Under the pieces are notes generated by a model that had not been told where the DNA came from, did no database searches, and worked only from the letters and a program-made list of their open reading frames with translations. 64,000 nucleotides of DNA from Tomocerus qinae (taxonomy: Eukaryota; Arthropoda; Collembola; Entomobryomorpha; Tomoceridae), in NCBI GenBank assembly GCA_020055645.1, contig CM034548.1, positions 15,438,001 through 15,502,000 on the forward strand, read 5' to 3'. This document shows, piece by piece, positions 52,001-64,000 of the stretch. The position numbers were made by a program, and so were the translations under genes. The first letter of the stretch is position 1; every line of letters begins with the position of its first letter.

Positions 52001-55000
52001 AAATCCAAACTGTCCTGCCTACAGGTTATTTAGTAGTGGGCCAGATTATCACGAATTTTAGTCAAAAAATATCATTTATTATATGATTTTGTTAGCATTG
52101 ATTTCTTTACTATAATTGATCAAAAATAAGATAATCAATCTATTATTTTCGCTACTATGTTGCGAATCAAATTAAAATTGATCCAATTCATGAAATAAAT
52201 CAATATAATACCGTTGTGGACACCCCAAAGAAATGTATGTAACAATACTGCAACAAGATTTAGAAAAAATATCATCAATCACTTATCGAAAGTCCTATGC
52301 ATTTTGCTTTTGCCTTGGATTGATATTGAATAAGCTATTTATGATGTAAAGATAGGTTGGTATTTGCTATTGTCTTCCATCAAATGGTGATTTTACTATA
52401 TTCTAGAATAGAAATAATTAAGTAGCTAGGAAGACTCTGACCTAGGTATGTGAATTCACACATACGCATATCAAATTAGAATCGTAGCTAGTAAGAACAA
52501 TTAGCTGAATGGAAAAGTAAAAGCTTATGAATATTAATGCCCCCAATTGAATGGATTGGAAGTTTGGTATTTGGTATACTTATCCTAGTAGACCACCCAA
52601 CCTTATAATACACGGATATAGTTTTTTTTACTCTGCATTGCAAACGCATAAATTATTCGCTTAATATAATTATACTATTGGCAGATGCTTAATGTATCCG
52701 ACTGCCCAGACTTTGACAAATTTTGATAACCGTATTTTACTAGATCATTTCTAATGAATATGAAGAGTATCTACTTTTGTATTATTGCTTTTTACAGATT
52801 TGATTTGAATGAATGAATTTTTAATTCAAAAAAGTAAGTTTTACTTACTTCTATACTCCAAATGTCATCGACTCGGCTGGCCATATGAAGAGGGGTCATT
52901 TTCTGGCGATCACGGGAATTGACATCACAACCAACGGCTGCCAAGAGTTTACAACATTCGCCTTGACCTAAGACAATGAGACAGTAAAGAATAAATTATC
53001 GTATTCCCGTCCACATAAAGCTCTCATAAGCCCATAATTCTATCTAACTTGATGGAATTGAGTGAATAATTGATTGATTGATTCCAACACCTGCTCCAGC
53101 CGCGTAGTGCAATGCATTCGCTCCAAACTTATTTCGGGCCGTAATATCAACACGATAGTTAAGGAGGAGTTGGACAGTGTGTGGGGAAGTCGCCGCTGCA
53201 TACAGCAAAGGAGTTCTCTCCAAAGCTGTATCGGGCTGGTCCTTTTGAGCTCCATGATCAAGTAAAATTTTTGTCTGCAAATCAAAATGCTAACATTAAA
53301 CTTTATACCTTCATTGCATAAAACCAAAATAATTCAGCAGAAATGACTGCATTAAAGTAACACTACATATACGTGTACTACTTAATATTTTACATGTATG
53401 ACCAAGTATTCCTACACTATAATTTAAACCGGTTAACGCCCATTCAGAAAATTTCCTAGTAAATGATTTTTGCTCCATAACAATTACATGTATATCTTCT
53501 GGCAATCCATTTCAATTTAGCGAACATTTATAAGTAATAGCTTAGGCAGTATTTCATTTTGCATAGTTTGTTACAATATTGAAAATTTTTAAAACCAAAA
53601 ATCCTTCAATACTTAATATTCATAATGTAATTTTATGAAAATATATCACTTTTGTACGCTGACATTTATTACTACTATTGTACTTATGATTGAATGTCTA
53701 CTACTATATTATATAGCTACAGGCTTTTAAAAGTTGTCATAACAATTTTATCTCATGGTTTTTCACTAGAGAATGAAAAGTCGGGTATTTATTAGGAAAT
53801 TGTGTGTCTGGGTGGTTGTGGTACTAATATTGGTATACAAGTAAGCTGAGTACAATAAACTATAAATTTCTGGGAAACGTATGCAATTTCTCATGTTTAT
53901 CTCTTGCGATATTACTATGACTCTGAATAGTAATTGAATAGTCTCTTTTAAAACAATTTATTTTGCAATGTCGTCTAAAATTGATCTATTGAAATAAACC
54001 AGGTATTTTTGGTACGAATCGAATATTATTATATAGGTAGTAGGTAGGTATTAACGATAAGTATATTATCATTACCGTAATTCATACTTTGCAAAACCTT
54101 GACATTTAATTTTTTTAGTTTTAGATAAGAAAGATATTTCATGTAAACGAAGTAACTTTAAGCATCCACTATGACTGAGTGGTAAGCAGTTTATTCTAAC
54201 TGTTTTACACACTGGAAGGCCATCTCATCTCATCAACTCACAATCATAGGAAATGCGTATTTGTAGATAGAGTAATTGCCATTTAATACAAAACTGGATT
54301 TCATAACCAGTAACAATGTAAATTGTAAATGTCTTGCTTCCTGATTACACTCTACAAAATAAAAGGATATACCGATAAGTTCACTTTTTCAAAGAATCAT
54401 TCAAAACTGTCACCTAATGTGTAATAAATAAACTATGTTGAAACACCACAATCGGCAATCTGACTTTGGCAATACTCGCAATGCAATATCCCAATGATTA
54501 AATCCAGTTCTAGTAGGTAGTTAAAATAATGCAATACCATGTATGAATCATAGCCTAAATTATCTAATAGTTAATGCATATTGCTCATCTTTTCTTAAAA
54601 ACTAAGGAAAGCTTAAAAATAATATTTCCTTCCAATGACTTCATGGTCCTGTGAAGAGGTTTTTTTATTTAGGTTTCTGATTCTAATTTTATTTGATTAT
54701 AGTACTAAATAAGTTGAAGGGTCTCTTGCAAATGACACAAAAGTTTTTTTTACATCCGCCATAGGCAATGCAATACTATCAGCTCCGTCCTGCCTGCATA
54801 ATAGTTATCAAAAGTGGAGCAATCTACATGCGAGAATTTGTCGGTGACACAACTTTTAGCAACCGTCTCGATGCTCTTTAAAGACACTGAGTGTCATTGT
54901 CGGTTTTCGTTACAAGTATAAGTACAACTAAATGCTAGGAAAGATATAAAGTACTATTTGGTTTGTATATGCTATGATTTTGAAAATAAGGAATTACAAT

Positions 55001-57159
55001 ATTTGTGTAGCCGAAAAATGCAGCAATATGAAGGGGCCAGCGACCCTTTTCGTCGCAAACGGCGTTGGCATCAACACCCGAGCTTAAGATTCTGCGTACT
55101 TTGTCCGGTTTGTTTTGCTCTACTGCAGCAAGCAGGTCGGAACGGAGTATACTGTTGTCGATAATTGTACCTAAATATTTTAAGTTAACATTTAGGACTT
55201 TCACCAGAAAACTTTCCTCTTTAATTTACGCATACCCAGAATTCACTAACTTAATGACAGCAAAAGCAATATTCACAAAATACTTATCAGAGAGCAAATA
55301 GCTTACTCTCTTCTTTGTTGCTTAAGCTTAAAAGCACAAATCAAGGTTAACATTAGGACACTCATCAGGTTTGAAAGAAACTGGTGACAATAATCTACAG
55401 TATAACAATGGGAAGTTATTTTCTTTTAGGAACCATTAGAAATTATTGAAAAGCCATCGGATTTGCTCCATACATCTCCTGTATTTATGGCTTTAAATTA
55501 CATAGGGAAATTATGGTTTGTAAATTGCTTTTTGTACATCTTTCTTGTGACAATGACAATGGCAAGTTTTGGGAAATTGCTTACAATTAACATCTAGTAA
55601 AATCACTAAACTTTATCCTGTAAAAAGGCATATAGGTCAAACTTCAATAAATTTCCCAGAAAGACCAATTTCTAAGCGATTTGAAGTTATTTTCCAAACT
55701 AGATGAGTGTCTTATTGTTTTAACTAATTCTACTTTATCAAACAATGACAAATAAGTATATGCTATTCATAAGAATACTAATAGTTCAAGAATGTATTAA
55801 ATAAGTAGGATACTATAGTAATGGAGACACGGTAGCTCTTACCGACAACCGCTTAATACAAAAAATACAATTTATTAAGTACTAAATGCATATAAGTACT
55901 ATATCTATGCATGAATTCTAATATACTAAAGGATTATATAAGAAAGATCAGATTAAGATGAGCGGATTATTAATTTAGTCCATCCATCTGCAAAAATGGC
56001 GGTTTGAGTAGGGAATTGGCAAACTGCTATTAGTAACAGTGTTAGTTGAGTGTTGTGAGTCAAATTGGAAACAGCGTGAGCTTACTGCAAGAGCGTCATA
56101 ATGCATCCCAGTACGGATAATGGGTACTGACAACTGAATGAATCCACTTGGACCAAACCAGTGAAGTATTGGCATAGATAGAACAGACTGAGATCTTTAA
56201 TCATGTAGTTAGCACATTATTATGTCCCTTTTATAATGATTGGCGACCATGCATATATTAAGAATACTAATTATGGAGGAATAACTACTGGAAAGAGTAG
56301 GGGAAAGCGAAAAATAACTTAGTCTGCATAAATTAAGAATATTTCTGACGACTAATTAGAAATGGAACTAATGGAAAGCGTCATTTGAGTAAGAGAAGAG
56401 AATGAAAATGGTTTAACCTGGGATAGCGATCTCAGGATGGCTCATCCGATTGGCTCCAGAGGGTCCTGGCTGAACAGCAGACCCATTGGCTTGAATCTTA
56501 CCCTTGTCCATTCCTATTATTTTTTCATGATTCAATTGTCTGAATGTACAAAAATGTTGCTCCAAAAGGAATAGTTTTAGCGAAGGTTCTGTAGTTGCTG
56601 AGGAAATACCACTATCTGCGAGAGACTGATGAACAGAGCGCCTTTCTGCATAGTCCTCCGAAAAACTCCGTTTGTACGGATGAGTGGCTCGTTTATGCGG
56701 CTCGAGATTGGGATTCTGATCTAAGGCCTCGTTGCCCTCCTCCTCCGTGAGATCCTCGTTGTCTTGCGATCGGCCTGGACGTAGCGTGAGTCCTCCCTCC
56801 GACACAACAAATTCCGCTTCGGGTGAATCTGCAACGGCGGTCACTTGGGTGGTCTCCGCGTCGGATCTGTCGAAAGGTCCGAGGTTGTAGGCCAAATCGT
56901 CAAAAGTTTCTAACTCCAAACGGGCTAACTCTTCTTCAATGTCCACAGACAAATTCTCAGCCTGCTCGATTTGTGTGTCACTTTCACTGGGGACTACCTC
57001 AGGGTTCTCATTGTGGCTACTGACATTATTAGTGTTGTATTTGGCCCGGTTATCCGAAGACATTACTTGGAACCACCACGGGACGACATTGACTGTCAAC
57101 TGGAAGGTCTTTGGAGACTTGTCCAGCAACTGACACCATCGTGCATGGATGTTTACCAT
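43074..57159 (-). CDS. TRPA-family cation channel, pyrexia/painless-like
   Basis: Plasma-membrane cation channel; relatives sense heat, touch or irritants. Eleven exons, in transcript order: 57159-56418, 55170-54998, 53274-53091, 52967-52849, 48231-48031, 47916-47245, 47163-47029, 45845-45663, 45056-44838, 43893-43577, 43488-43074; 1119 residues, every splice phase consistent. N-terminus (1-247) acidic, without repeats. Ankyrin repeats span about 257-495 (GRWPLHIAAFFGYTNITKIL; NALHYAAGAGQG; MTPLHMASR; KTALHHAAE; KTALYYAIQ). S1 about 599-622, NMT glycosylation site at 636, S2 about 664-684, S3 from 698, S4-S5 about 730-790, pore loop FAMMIGEIE (805-813), S6 about 832-858 (MFALFIIFISVILMSLLVAL). 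The tail has a probable coiled coil (about 985-1040) and ends in a Ser/Thr/Pro-rich stretch. The short ankyrin block and MMxGE pore favour pyrexia/painless over TRPA1 proper (which has 14 or more repeats). Start ATG at 57159 follows an in-frame TAG; a second ATG lies 32 codons in. Confidence 0.93.
45107..45424. mobile_element. MITE with CAGACATGGCA ends in TRPA intron
   Basis: Inverted ends CAGACATGGCA (45107) and TGCCATGTCTG (ending 45424); 318 bp, no frame. The interior is almost entirely GAAATA/TATTTC units (ATTTATTTC, GAAATATTTCGCGAAA) arranged as nested inverted repeats, so the whole element can fold on itself. The flanks, TAAGAGAA-TT on the left and TAAGAGAT on the right, are close to an 8-bp duplication, which would fit hAT, but the match is imperfect. 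It lies between the exon with S4-S5 and the exon with pore and S6. Confidence 0.75.
45846..47028 (-). other. TRPA intron between S3 and S4-S5 exons
   Basis: About 1.2 kb, AT-rich, with GT..AG borders on the minus strand. Nothing else seen. Confidence 0.6.
48232..52848 (-). other. Largest TRPA intron
   Basis: About 4.6 kb between ankyrin-coding exons. Holds one MITE (50261-50449). The short plus-strand frames at 48853-49071 and 49170-49361 have no domain. No other gene seen. Confidence 0.6.
50261..50449. mobile_element. 189-bp hAT-like MITE in TRPA intron
   Basis: Left end CAGGCACGTATCTAG, right end complement CAAGCACGTATTTAG, each flanked by the exact 8-bp duplication GTACATAC (50253-50260 and 50450-50457). 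Beside the ends the element has a G-run on the left and a long C-run on the right (CCCCCTACTAAATACGTG), so the inverted repeats extend imperfectly inward. No coding frame. The perfect duplication makes this a secure non-autonomous hAT-type insertion. Confidence 0.88.
53275..54997 (-). other. TRPA intron within the ankyrin block
   Basis: About 1.7 kb, AT-rich; splits one ankyrin repeat between GYTNI and TKILL. Nothing else seen. Confidence 0.6.
55171..56417 (-). other. TRPA intron 1
   Basis: About 1.25 kb between the acidic N-terminal exon and the first ankyrin exon; donor CAG|GTTAAA, acceptor ATTTAG. No other gene seen. Confidence 0.6.
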
Positions 57160-57560
57160 CTAGCCATTGCTTTGTGAGAAATGCTTTCTCAGCCACAAGA
57201 ACATGCGCCCACTTTGACGTTTTCATGTGAAATACCTACAGTAAAAATTCTATTGGTTTTGCCCAATTTTCCGTGACACACTCGACACTACTCACTTCAC
57301 TTCACTGCACACCAACGGAACACGACACGAAAGAGGAAGGCGAACCACCAAAAGTGTCTTTCCCCTCAGACGAATTACGAATATTACTCATCCCATGTTT
57401 GATAGAAAGAAAGTGAGCCGAGGCAGATAGCTAGCTCCTCTTTCCTATACACTATTAGCCAATCCAAGTCAACTAACGACAAACCAAACCAAGTCAACCG
57501 ACAATAACTGAAATTATACGAATTGTCCTAAACTCTGAAATAGCACAACTCAGGTATAAA
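57160..57560 (-). promoter_or_regulatory. Probable TRPA promoter and 5' UTR region
   Basis: The 400 bases upstream of the TRPA start are less AT-rich than the flanks and rich in CACT/CGACAC sequence. No clear TATA box; placement is by position only. Confidence 0.3.
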
Positions 57561-60500
57561 ATACACATGACCTAAGCATATACATACGGATAAATGCCCG
57601 TATATATAGACACGTAGTATAGGCTTGTGTATTAATTTTATATATGCATTGCATTGCAAACCTTTTTGGTAGGTCGAACCAATTTCATTGCCTGATTCTA
57701 ACTGGATTTAGGTACTTTACCGTAATGTACTCCGATACTTCAACTAGAACTTCCTCTGACCGATTTCCAAATTCTATGCTAAAAAGAATTTATACAGTTT
57801 AACATTACAATAGCCTATATAGATGCAAATTCTAGCTTAATATATATTGACTAGTAAGGCTATTCTGCTGCACATTCCCAATATATAATATTGTATAGGT
57901 ACTTATTTCGTCTATAGATTGGCTAGCAAAATTTATTAGCTTATTCCTATGTGAGGCTAGTCAGAGGTCTATGCAAATATCAGCAAACGATAATATGCCA
58001 AAGCATTGTATTAGTAGGTTAGATACAAATAATTCAGGGGTGCTGTCTTGTTCTGCTCTGACAATGAATCCAGTGTCCTACTCACTGTTGTTGTTTGTTC
58101 CTTTTCCTTAAATGTAAACAGGACTACTCGACTACATACACTCCTGAGACACAACGCGTCTATATATCCTCCTCTGAGCAAAAACGGTGCCGACTTGGAG
58201 ATATGTCAGTGTCAGATATGTCCCTAAGATTAGACTTGACCGCCTACTCCATTTAATATTCACTTCATGGATTTTTAACTTTTACCCATCCTACTAGATA
58301 GACCTTACCAGCAACAGATCAGTCTTTCATACATACCTTCTCAATATAAATTACACCGATATGGTCCAGTCTCACATTTATTAATTTTACTAAGTCTCCC
58401 TTTACTCTCAACGGTATACTAAAATATTGTTATCGTTTAAGGATGTTAAAACAGATCACTAATAAAGGGTATAGACACTTAAATTCGGTATATATTTAAC
58501 TGCAGTTAGGCTCGATGTACTTAGGAGGTAGGTAACAACTTTTTTTGCATACACATTGAGTTTTTGCAGTCCTTTCACCACCAATCTTTTCCAAACATTG
58601 TCCTGTGCTATTACTGTAAATAGTCATTCGTGAAATTGTACATAGGTATTTCTGTTCGTGATATTGATATGAATACTTAGAAAAACAATTTAGCCCATGT
58701 CCTTAAATTTTCAGATTTTTTCATTAATATAGATGTTAATGAGGTTTGTCTTTTGATTTTAGAGCTGCGGTAATTATACTATGGAATTCTATGGAATTTA
58801 ACATTTGTTTAACAAAGACAATAAAAGACTTCGGTAAATTTTACCTCATTCTAGATTTTAATATTGAAAATGCAAATATTGCTTTAAAAGAAAATTATTT
58901 GGGCTGTACTTTTTATGTGAAAAATACAAAAACGGTTATTTAGTAATTTGGATCAAATAAAGTGTTCATGAAAAAAATTTACCTTTCACTTGAACATCGT
59001 TGGAAGAAAATTACATATTGTGGTTTAGTTTTTCTGTCGTTACTTTTTTCATGTATGTATATGTATTTCACCGTGTGTTGTATAACTTCTGCAAATGGAA
59101 CCTATAGTTAGCACAATTTGGCCCATTTCCAGCTGAATGTTCCCATCATTTAATGGGAGCATGCAAATTAAATTGGTTGGACTGCATATATAGATAAACT
59201 ACCTACTTATCTACCCCATCCCATCGTCTCATCAGAAACAGTTTAAAGTTAGGTATTTACATGAATTCTGGAATAGTCTATTCATACAAAGAAGTTATAC
59301 TGTCCATATTTTTTATTCCGTTTCGAACCTACTATAAGCAGATTTAGTTTTTTCAGTATGTAACCCACTGCTTAATATTGAGTTTATTGTTGTCTAAGTT
59401 GGAGGAGATACCTACTCTAGTTTTAGTGATATAACACTGAATGACTAAATAAAAAATGAAAAGAACTTACTAGATTTATAGTATTTTCAATATGTCAGTA
59501 GCTGCACTAATTGTCTTAGTTATTCCAAAAGCACCGAATTTCACTCTGAAATAATATCAGCATTAGTTTGTGTCATATTTCTGCGTCACTACGTTGTTAT
59601 CAGGCTATCAGTAAAAAAAGGACATATCAATTTTATTGGAAAAGTTTACTATATTCACGGTATGTCTGCTTTGTTGTTAAAATATCGTGAATAAATTACT
59701 ACATTTCGTGCTGAATACGTAATTCAGTTCATGCTTAGCAGTAAATGGTCGGTTTGGTTTGTGCTAGTTGAAAGGAGTTAAACAGAAAATAATTTGGCAA
59801 TAAATCAAAGTGTGTTTTTGCTGTGTCTTGGCTAAGGATTTCTAAATGTCGATTTTTTTATATGTTCTAAATTTGATTATTTGCTTTTTTTATTTTGTAG
59901 CTCGCTAAGAGTAGTTTACTTAGAAATGTATATTAATTAGAAACGTAGGAGAATTGTTGGACTCACTTGTAGTGGACACGAAACGTGAGTTATTAGACAG
60001 AAGCCCAACAATACAATAGTTTGGAGTTTCTAGTCGCAGTAAAGTTTAAGTTTAGCATGATAGAAGCAATTAACAGTTAGCCATCTATCTGAGAGATAAT
60101 TATCGGTTTAGACTCACTGATGCGTTCACAATAGAAAGTAGAATAAAACTGTAGTGTACACACTAGAGTCACAAATGTTTATAATTATGTAGTACATATA
60201 CTAGTGATTTATAGCATGTATAAAGGCCGCAAGTATTTGTCGTGTCCTTGTGCTGCGGTTGATGTCGTGTATTAAAAGTAAGTGGCATGGGATTTCATGA
60301 GTCGAGAGAAAACCGAAGACTGTGAAAGCAAACGCCACGTATTGTTTCTTATTGTGTTTAAAAGTTTAAAGGATGATTACCTAATCGTCATCGCTATTTA
60401 TCGACCTCTGGTACATTTAGAGCAAATGCAAAGAGAACGATAGGACTATGTATGAATGACACTTAAATTCAATTTCCATGTATATTTGTCACTGTCTACT

Positions 60501-63467
60501 AGGCTACTTAATACTTTCACTCCCAGAAAAGTCCGGACGGAGAGAAACTGTCCAGTCGTTAATATAATACGTGGGAGAGAAGACTGACTGACTGGACTTG
60601 AACGTGTGACGAGAATCAGTGTGGAACTGTTTACTGGATTTCACTTTGGCCATCAATTCCGTCAACCTCAACTCAAATCTATACCATCAACTCCAATTGG
60701 CCATACCAAAGCCAAATCATATTACTGGAACGTATCGGTTCTGTATCATTATAAGGAAATATGACAGAGAAGGCTCTATCCTAACAAAGTTGGATATCGA
60801 CTTGTATATGCATGCAATACTAAATACATACAACTGTATAGCTATTTAAATTTGCTTATTATGTACCCCGTAGATAAACTAACAATATGCATTGAAATAC
60901 ACATACAGCTACGTTTTTCACTCATGCATTGATAATGCTAGCACAAAATGACGGATTGGGAGAAAATGTATAGAAAGTAGCTCATTGTTAGTTAGTTAGC
61001 TGAGCAAGTGCTTTCTCCTTTGCCTTTCATGTTTCCTACTCCTATTATGACATTGGGTAACCCAATGAAACATGTCAGCATTGTCAGACTGTAGTAGTAG
61101 TAGCCGGACGAGTAGAGCCAGCAAGTCACACGCAGACATTACGAAGCTTTAGTAGAGTAGCGTATGTATACCATACTCCGTGCTATATAGACCACATTTT
61201 TCTCATTTGAGACTCACGAAAAATGTATCCCGATCAACGTGTACAACTTAAAGAAACATTGAAAATGTATTTATCGCCGAATAATGTCACGTATATGCAA
61301 ATTTAGATTTATGTTTTCATTTTTATTGAAAATATTTTCAAGGGGTAATATGATACAATATTAAGAATAATTATTTACATGTTAACTATTGTGTTACAGG
61401 ATTTAACGGTTGAAAATTATATGTCAACATAATTTATCAAATAAATTAATACTAATTTACTATCTAGATATTTAAATGGTAGTAAAAAAAGTTACTAGTG
61501 GCAAACCTAACACAATGTGCCAGAAATATATTGGAATTAACTTCTAGCGACTGCGGAGTACCCCGAAATTCATCTATAGACCGGTAATGTTGGTAGACCA
61601 ATTTTTGATGCTTACAGTTTTTGAAGTTCAAAAGCAGTTCTGGTAGCCTAATCATTACAAAAAGATACGGACAAACATACCGATCCACATACTGTCAGAA
61701 TACCATACACATGTCCCACTTTGCGTTTGTCTATTAGTAACGATTCTAGCCACCAATCGGGGCATCATTACCAATTTAGTTTAGCAGTAAATCTTTTAAA
61801 GCTGGTGATGGCTTTTATTGTATTAAGATTACCTTCAGAAAAATATAGTTGTTTTAAGCTTCTAAATTATAGTATATTTTAAAATTCTGTGGCTTAAATA
61901 ATAGACTTACTTAGAACAGACTTAACAGGAAATAATCTGTCTAAATATTGAGGTAGTCCGCTCCAATCGTTTTTGTCAGTAAACAGAACGTGCTGTATTC
62001 TATTGCACGTACGAAAACGTTTACGCTTTTACTATTATAAACGTCTCTATTATAGTTTATCTAAGTTTCTTTTACACTACTACGCTACTACATAACAGTC
62101 TACAGCACAGTAGTGCCAAATCAAACCATCCGTATCGTAGTCCCCGTAAAATTCGATACTCACATTTACTCGATTTACACTTACAAAATAACAGCGTAAC
62201 AAGCTTAGCCTAAAAAGATTCTCCGACCTCCTTTCACTAAATACACTTTATGCTAAAGCCCATCCATATTTATATACAAATTCCACGTTAAGGAGCCACG
62301 CGACTAACTCTAACTTTCTCCCACTATCGTCCTCATGCTACAAGTCTTGCTCCTCTGCTACTTTGATGTGTTTAAGGCTGCCTCAGCTAGCACGCGTTTC
62401 CAGTTTCTGGGCTCATTTCAAAAGATAGCCGAATTGGGTTTTCAGCCCCTTTGGGGTCTAGAATGAAAGTTTAGACGTCTCACATTGTGCAGCTCAGTTT
62501 TTAAAATAGTTAACGATAAGAGTTTCTAAAAAGAAGCCTTACACACCCCGTTAAATTCTTGCTCGTTTTTGAGACCAATTTTAACTTCCTACGATACGAT
62601 GACAAACTTGGATTTTGGAAATTCAGCTATTCAAATGCATGAAATGAGAAGAGTCAATTAGCTAAAATCTATGATGTCGTAATAAAATAGACAACGCTAG
62701 AAAATAGTATTCACATATTGATATTCTACTACAACTACTTGCTAGTCGACCAAGTTTCATGATTTACAACTAACACCACGTGATAGCAGAGGCAGCCTTA
62801 AGCACTAACTAACTATATCTGCAAATACATTTTGCGCAATTATTCTTTATTTCTAGTTTATTTACATTACATATTATGATACCGACATGTAATGATGTAA
62901 TGTGCCCTAACATTGTTCTTTATTTGTAGATACTACTTACATCTAATGATATGCAGTCTAAAACTGAAATTCCATTTTGCAAATCAATGTCTTAATTTAT
63001 ATGAATATGCATGTATTAAAATCCTGCAGCATGCAGTATACTAAGTAGAATGATAACTCATGTATTTGTAGCGTCCAGCCCGGGTAAAAATAACAATGCC
63101 TTTACTATATTATGCTAACTATATTCTAGCAGATAGACTAGACTGATATAGACTAGACTGAATCAAAGCAACAACAATCAAATCATAACTTGGTAATTAG
63201 TTGCCATGTTGTCAAGTGACCTAAGTCAAGGCATTCTAGAAGTAAGACAAAATTGCAGGATACAGCAGTATACCGTGACCTGGAGAAGTCTCGACTGAAA
63301 ATCTCATCTGTGTATGATAGAATAGATAAATAGAATAGCTGTCTGCGTCTGTGTCCTACCCTGTGTGACCAAGATCGCCGCTGCTGATACTGCTGACCAG
63401 CAATCGAACACGAATTTCAGATTTGCCTGATAATTACAAAGCTTAATAATAATTATAATTAAGAAAA
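57561..63467. other. Intergenic, between divergent TRPA and the gene at 63.5 kb
   Basis: About 6 kb of AT-rich DNA with one MITE (62376-62797). Short frames at 58746-58943, 60619-60849 and 61464-61688 carry no domain. A 17-base palindrome (CATTGGGTAACCCAATG) lies at 61051-61067 inside a wider CATGTTTC/GAAACATG pair. Confidence 0.4.
62376..62797. mobile_element. MITE with GGCTGCCTC ends and TTAA flanks
   Basis: Left end GGCTGCCTCAGCTAGCACG and right-end complement GGCTGCCTCTGCTATCACG, each bordered by TTAA (62372-62375 and 62798-62801). 422 bp, no coding frame. TTAA on both sides would fit a piggyBac-type target duplication, but TTAA could also be part of the inverted repeat, so the superfamily is open. 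Confidence 0.72.
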
Positions 63468-63701
63468 ATGATGACCAGAAGGAAAACTAGGGAAATGGCG
63501 GAAATAAGTGGATGTGAAATAATTGAAGGTGCTGTTGAAGTTAAAACTCCAAGGTATTTTATGAAATATATTTGATAGTTATGGTTATAAAATTTGAAAA
63601 CCAAGAAAAATATTAATTACTAATCCTTTAGTACAATACTATTTACTATATCTTTATTTTACAGTTTCCGTATATTAGAATTTGAGCCTTCAGTTTGTTT
63701 G
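63468..63701 (+). CDS. 5' end of an unrecognised gene (runs off the window)
   Basis: Two exons, 63468-63553 and 63665-63701, encode MMTRRKTREMAEISGCEIIE then GAVEVKTPSFRILEFEPSVC and L before the next donor. Splice sites: CCAAG|GTATTT to TTTACAG|T (phase 2) and TTG|GTATGG (phase 0). The region just upstream is GC-richer and could be the 5' UTR. Two ATGs are adjacent (63468, 63471). The N-terminus is basic and then acidic; no domain is visible in about 41 residues and I do not recognise the family. The rest lies beyond 64000. Confidence 0.5.
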
Positions 63702-64000
63702 GTATGGTATGCATTTTCTATTGTTACTTGACTATTGAATTGCATTTGTGATTCAATTTTGGCTAAATAGAAATCATTTTTGTATGACTTCATTGACTAA
63801 TGGTTCTATATCCAAATCGTATTTGTTTTGACGGCCTTTAAAATTAACATTTCTTGCCTTTAAAAAACTGCAGAAGAGATTTATTTCTACTGCCAAAATA
63901 AATATTTTTACACTCCTTACAATTAAGCCGTAAAAAGATAGACTGTTGACGATGTAAATACTACATTATTATTTCTGTACTAATCGATTCATGATTCTGT

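Noticed and set aside
56823-57177. Plus-strand frames over the TRPA first exon
   Set aside because: Shadows of the minus-strand coding exon, which has consistent splice phases with the ankyrin exons.

Overview
The window looks like AT-rich nuclear DNA from an invertebrate animal. Genes are split by introns with GT..AG borders, there are no bacterial-style operons, and the intergenic spaces are long. A TRPA channel with the short ankyrin block of the pyrexia/painless type points to an arthropod. I cannot name the species from the sequence; a springtail, crustacean or basal hexapod would fit.

Layout. 0-6 kb: a possible signal-peptide exon at 118, then ZCRB1 (2346-3335, +), a protein of the minor U11/U12 spliceosome, then a strand-ambiguous open block near 5.1-5.4 kb. 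6.6-11.1 kb: an unrecognised single-pass membrane protein with a long Asn/Thr/Ser-rich tail (+). I could join it into one four-exon model because the splice phases agree. 11.1-33.0 kb: about 22 kb with no gene I can support; it holds a 44-bp perfect palindrome, a small microsatellite and many short stem-loops. 33.0-34.5 kb: the last four coding exons of the exonuclease ERI1 (+); its first exon was not found. 36.8-38.4 kb: complete LSM1 (+), with a 587-bp hAT-like MITE in its first intron. 38.9-39.9 kb: two tandem-repeat blocks just upstream of the mitochondrial ribosomal protein gene mRpS26 (40.1-42.1 kb, +). 43.1-57.2 kb: a complete 11-exon TRPA channel gene on the minus strand, with two MITEs in its introns. 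57.2-63.4 kb: no supported gene, one MITE. 63.5-64 kb: the first two exons of an unrecognised gene that runs off the end (+).

Three of the recognised genes (ZCRB1, ERI1, LSM1) act on RNA. ERI1 and the Lsm1-7 ring are known to work together on histone mRNA decay, so their neighbouring positions are worth noting, though animal gene order alone does not prove a functional link.

I did not find a convincing new multi-gene system. The most interesting unexplained items are the orphan membrane protein, the gene-poor 22 kb, the GC-rich tandem repeat next to mRpS26, and four terminal-inverted-repeat elements, two of which keep perfect 8-bp target-site duplications. I saw no convincing retrovirus-like or Polinton-like element, rRNA gene, tRNA gene or CRISPR array.
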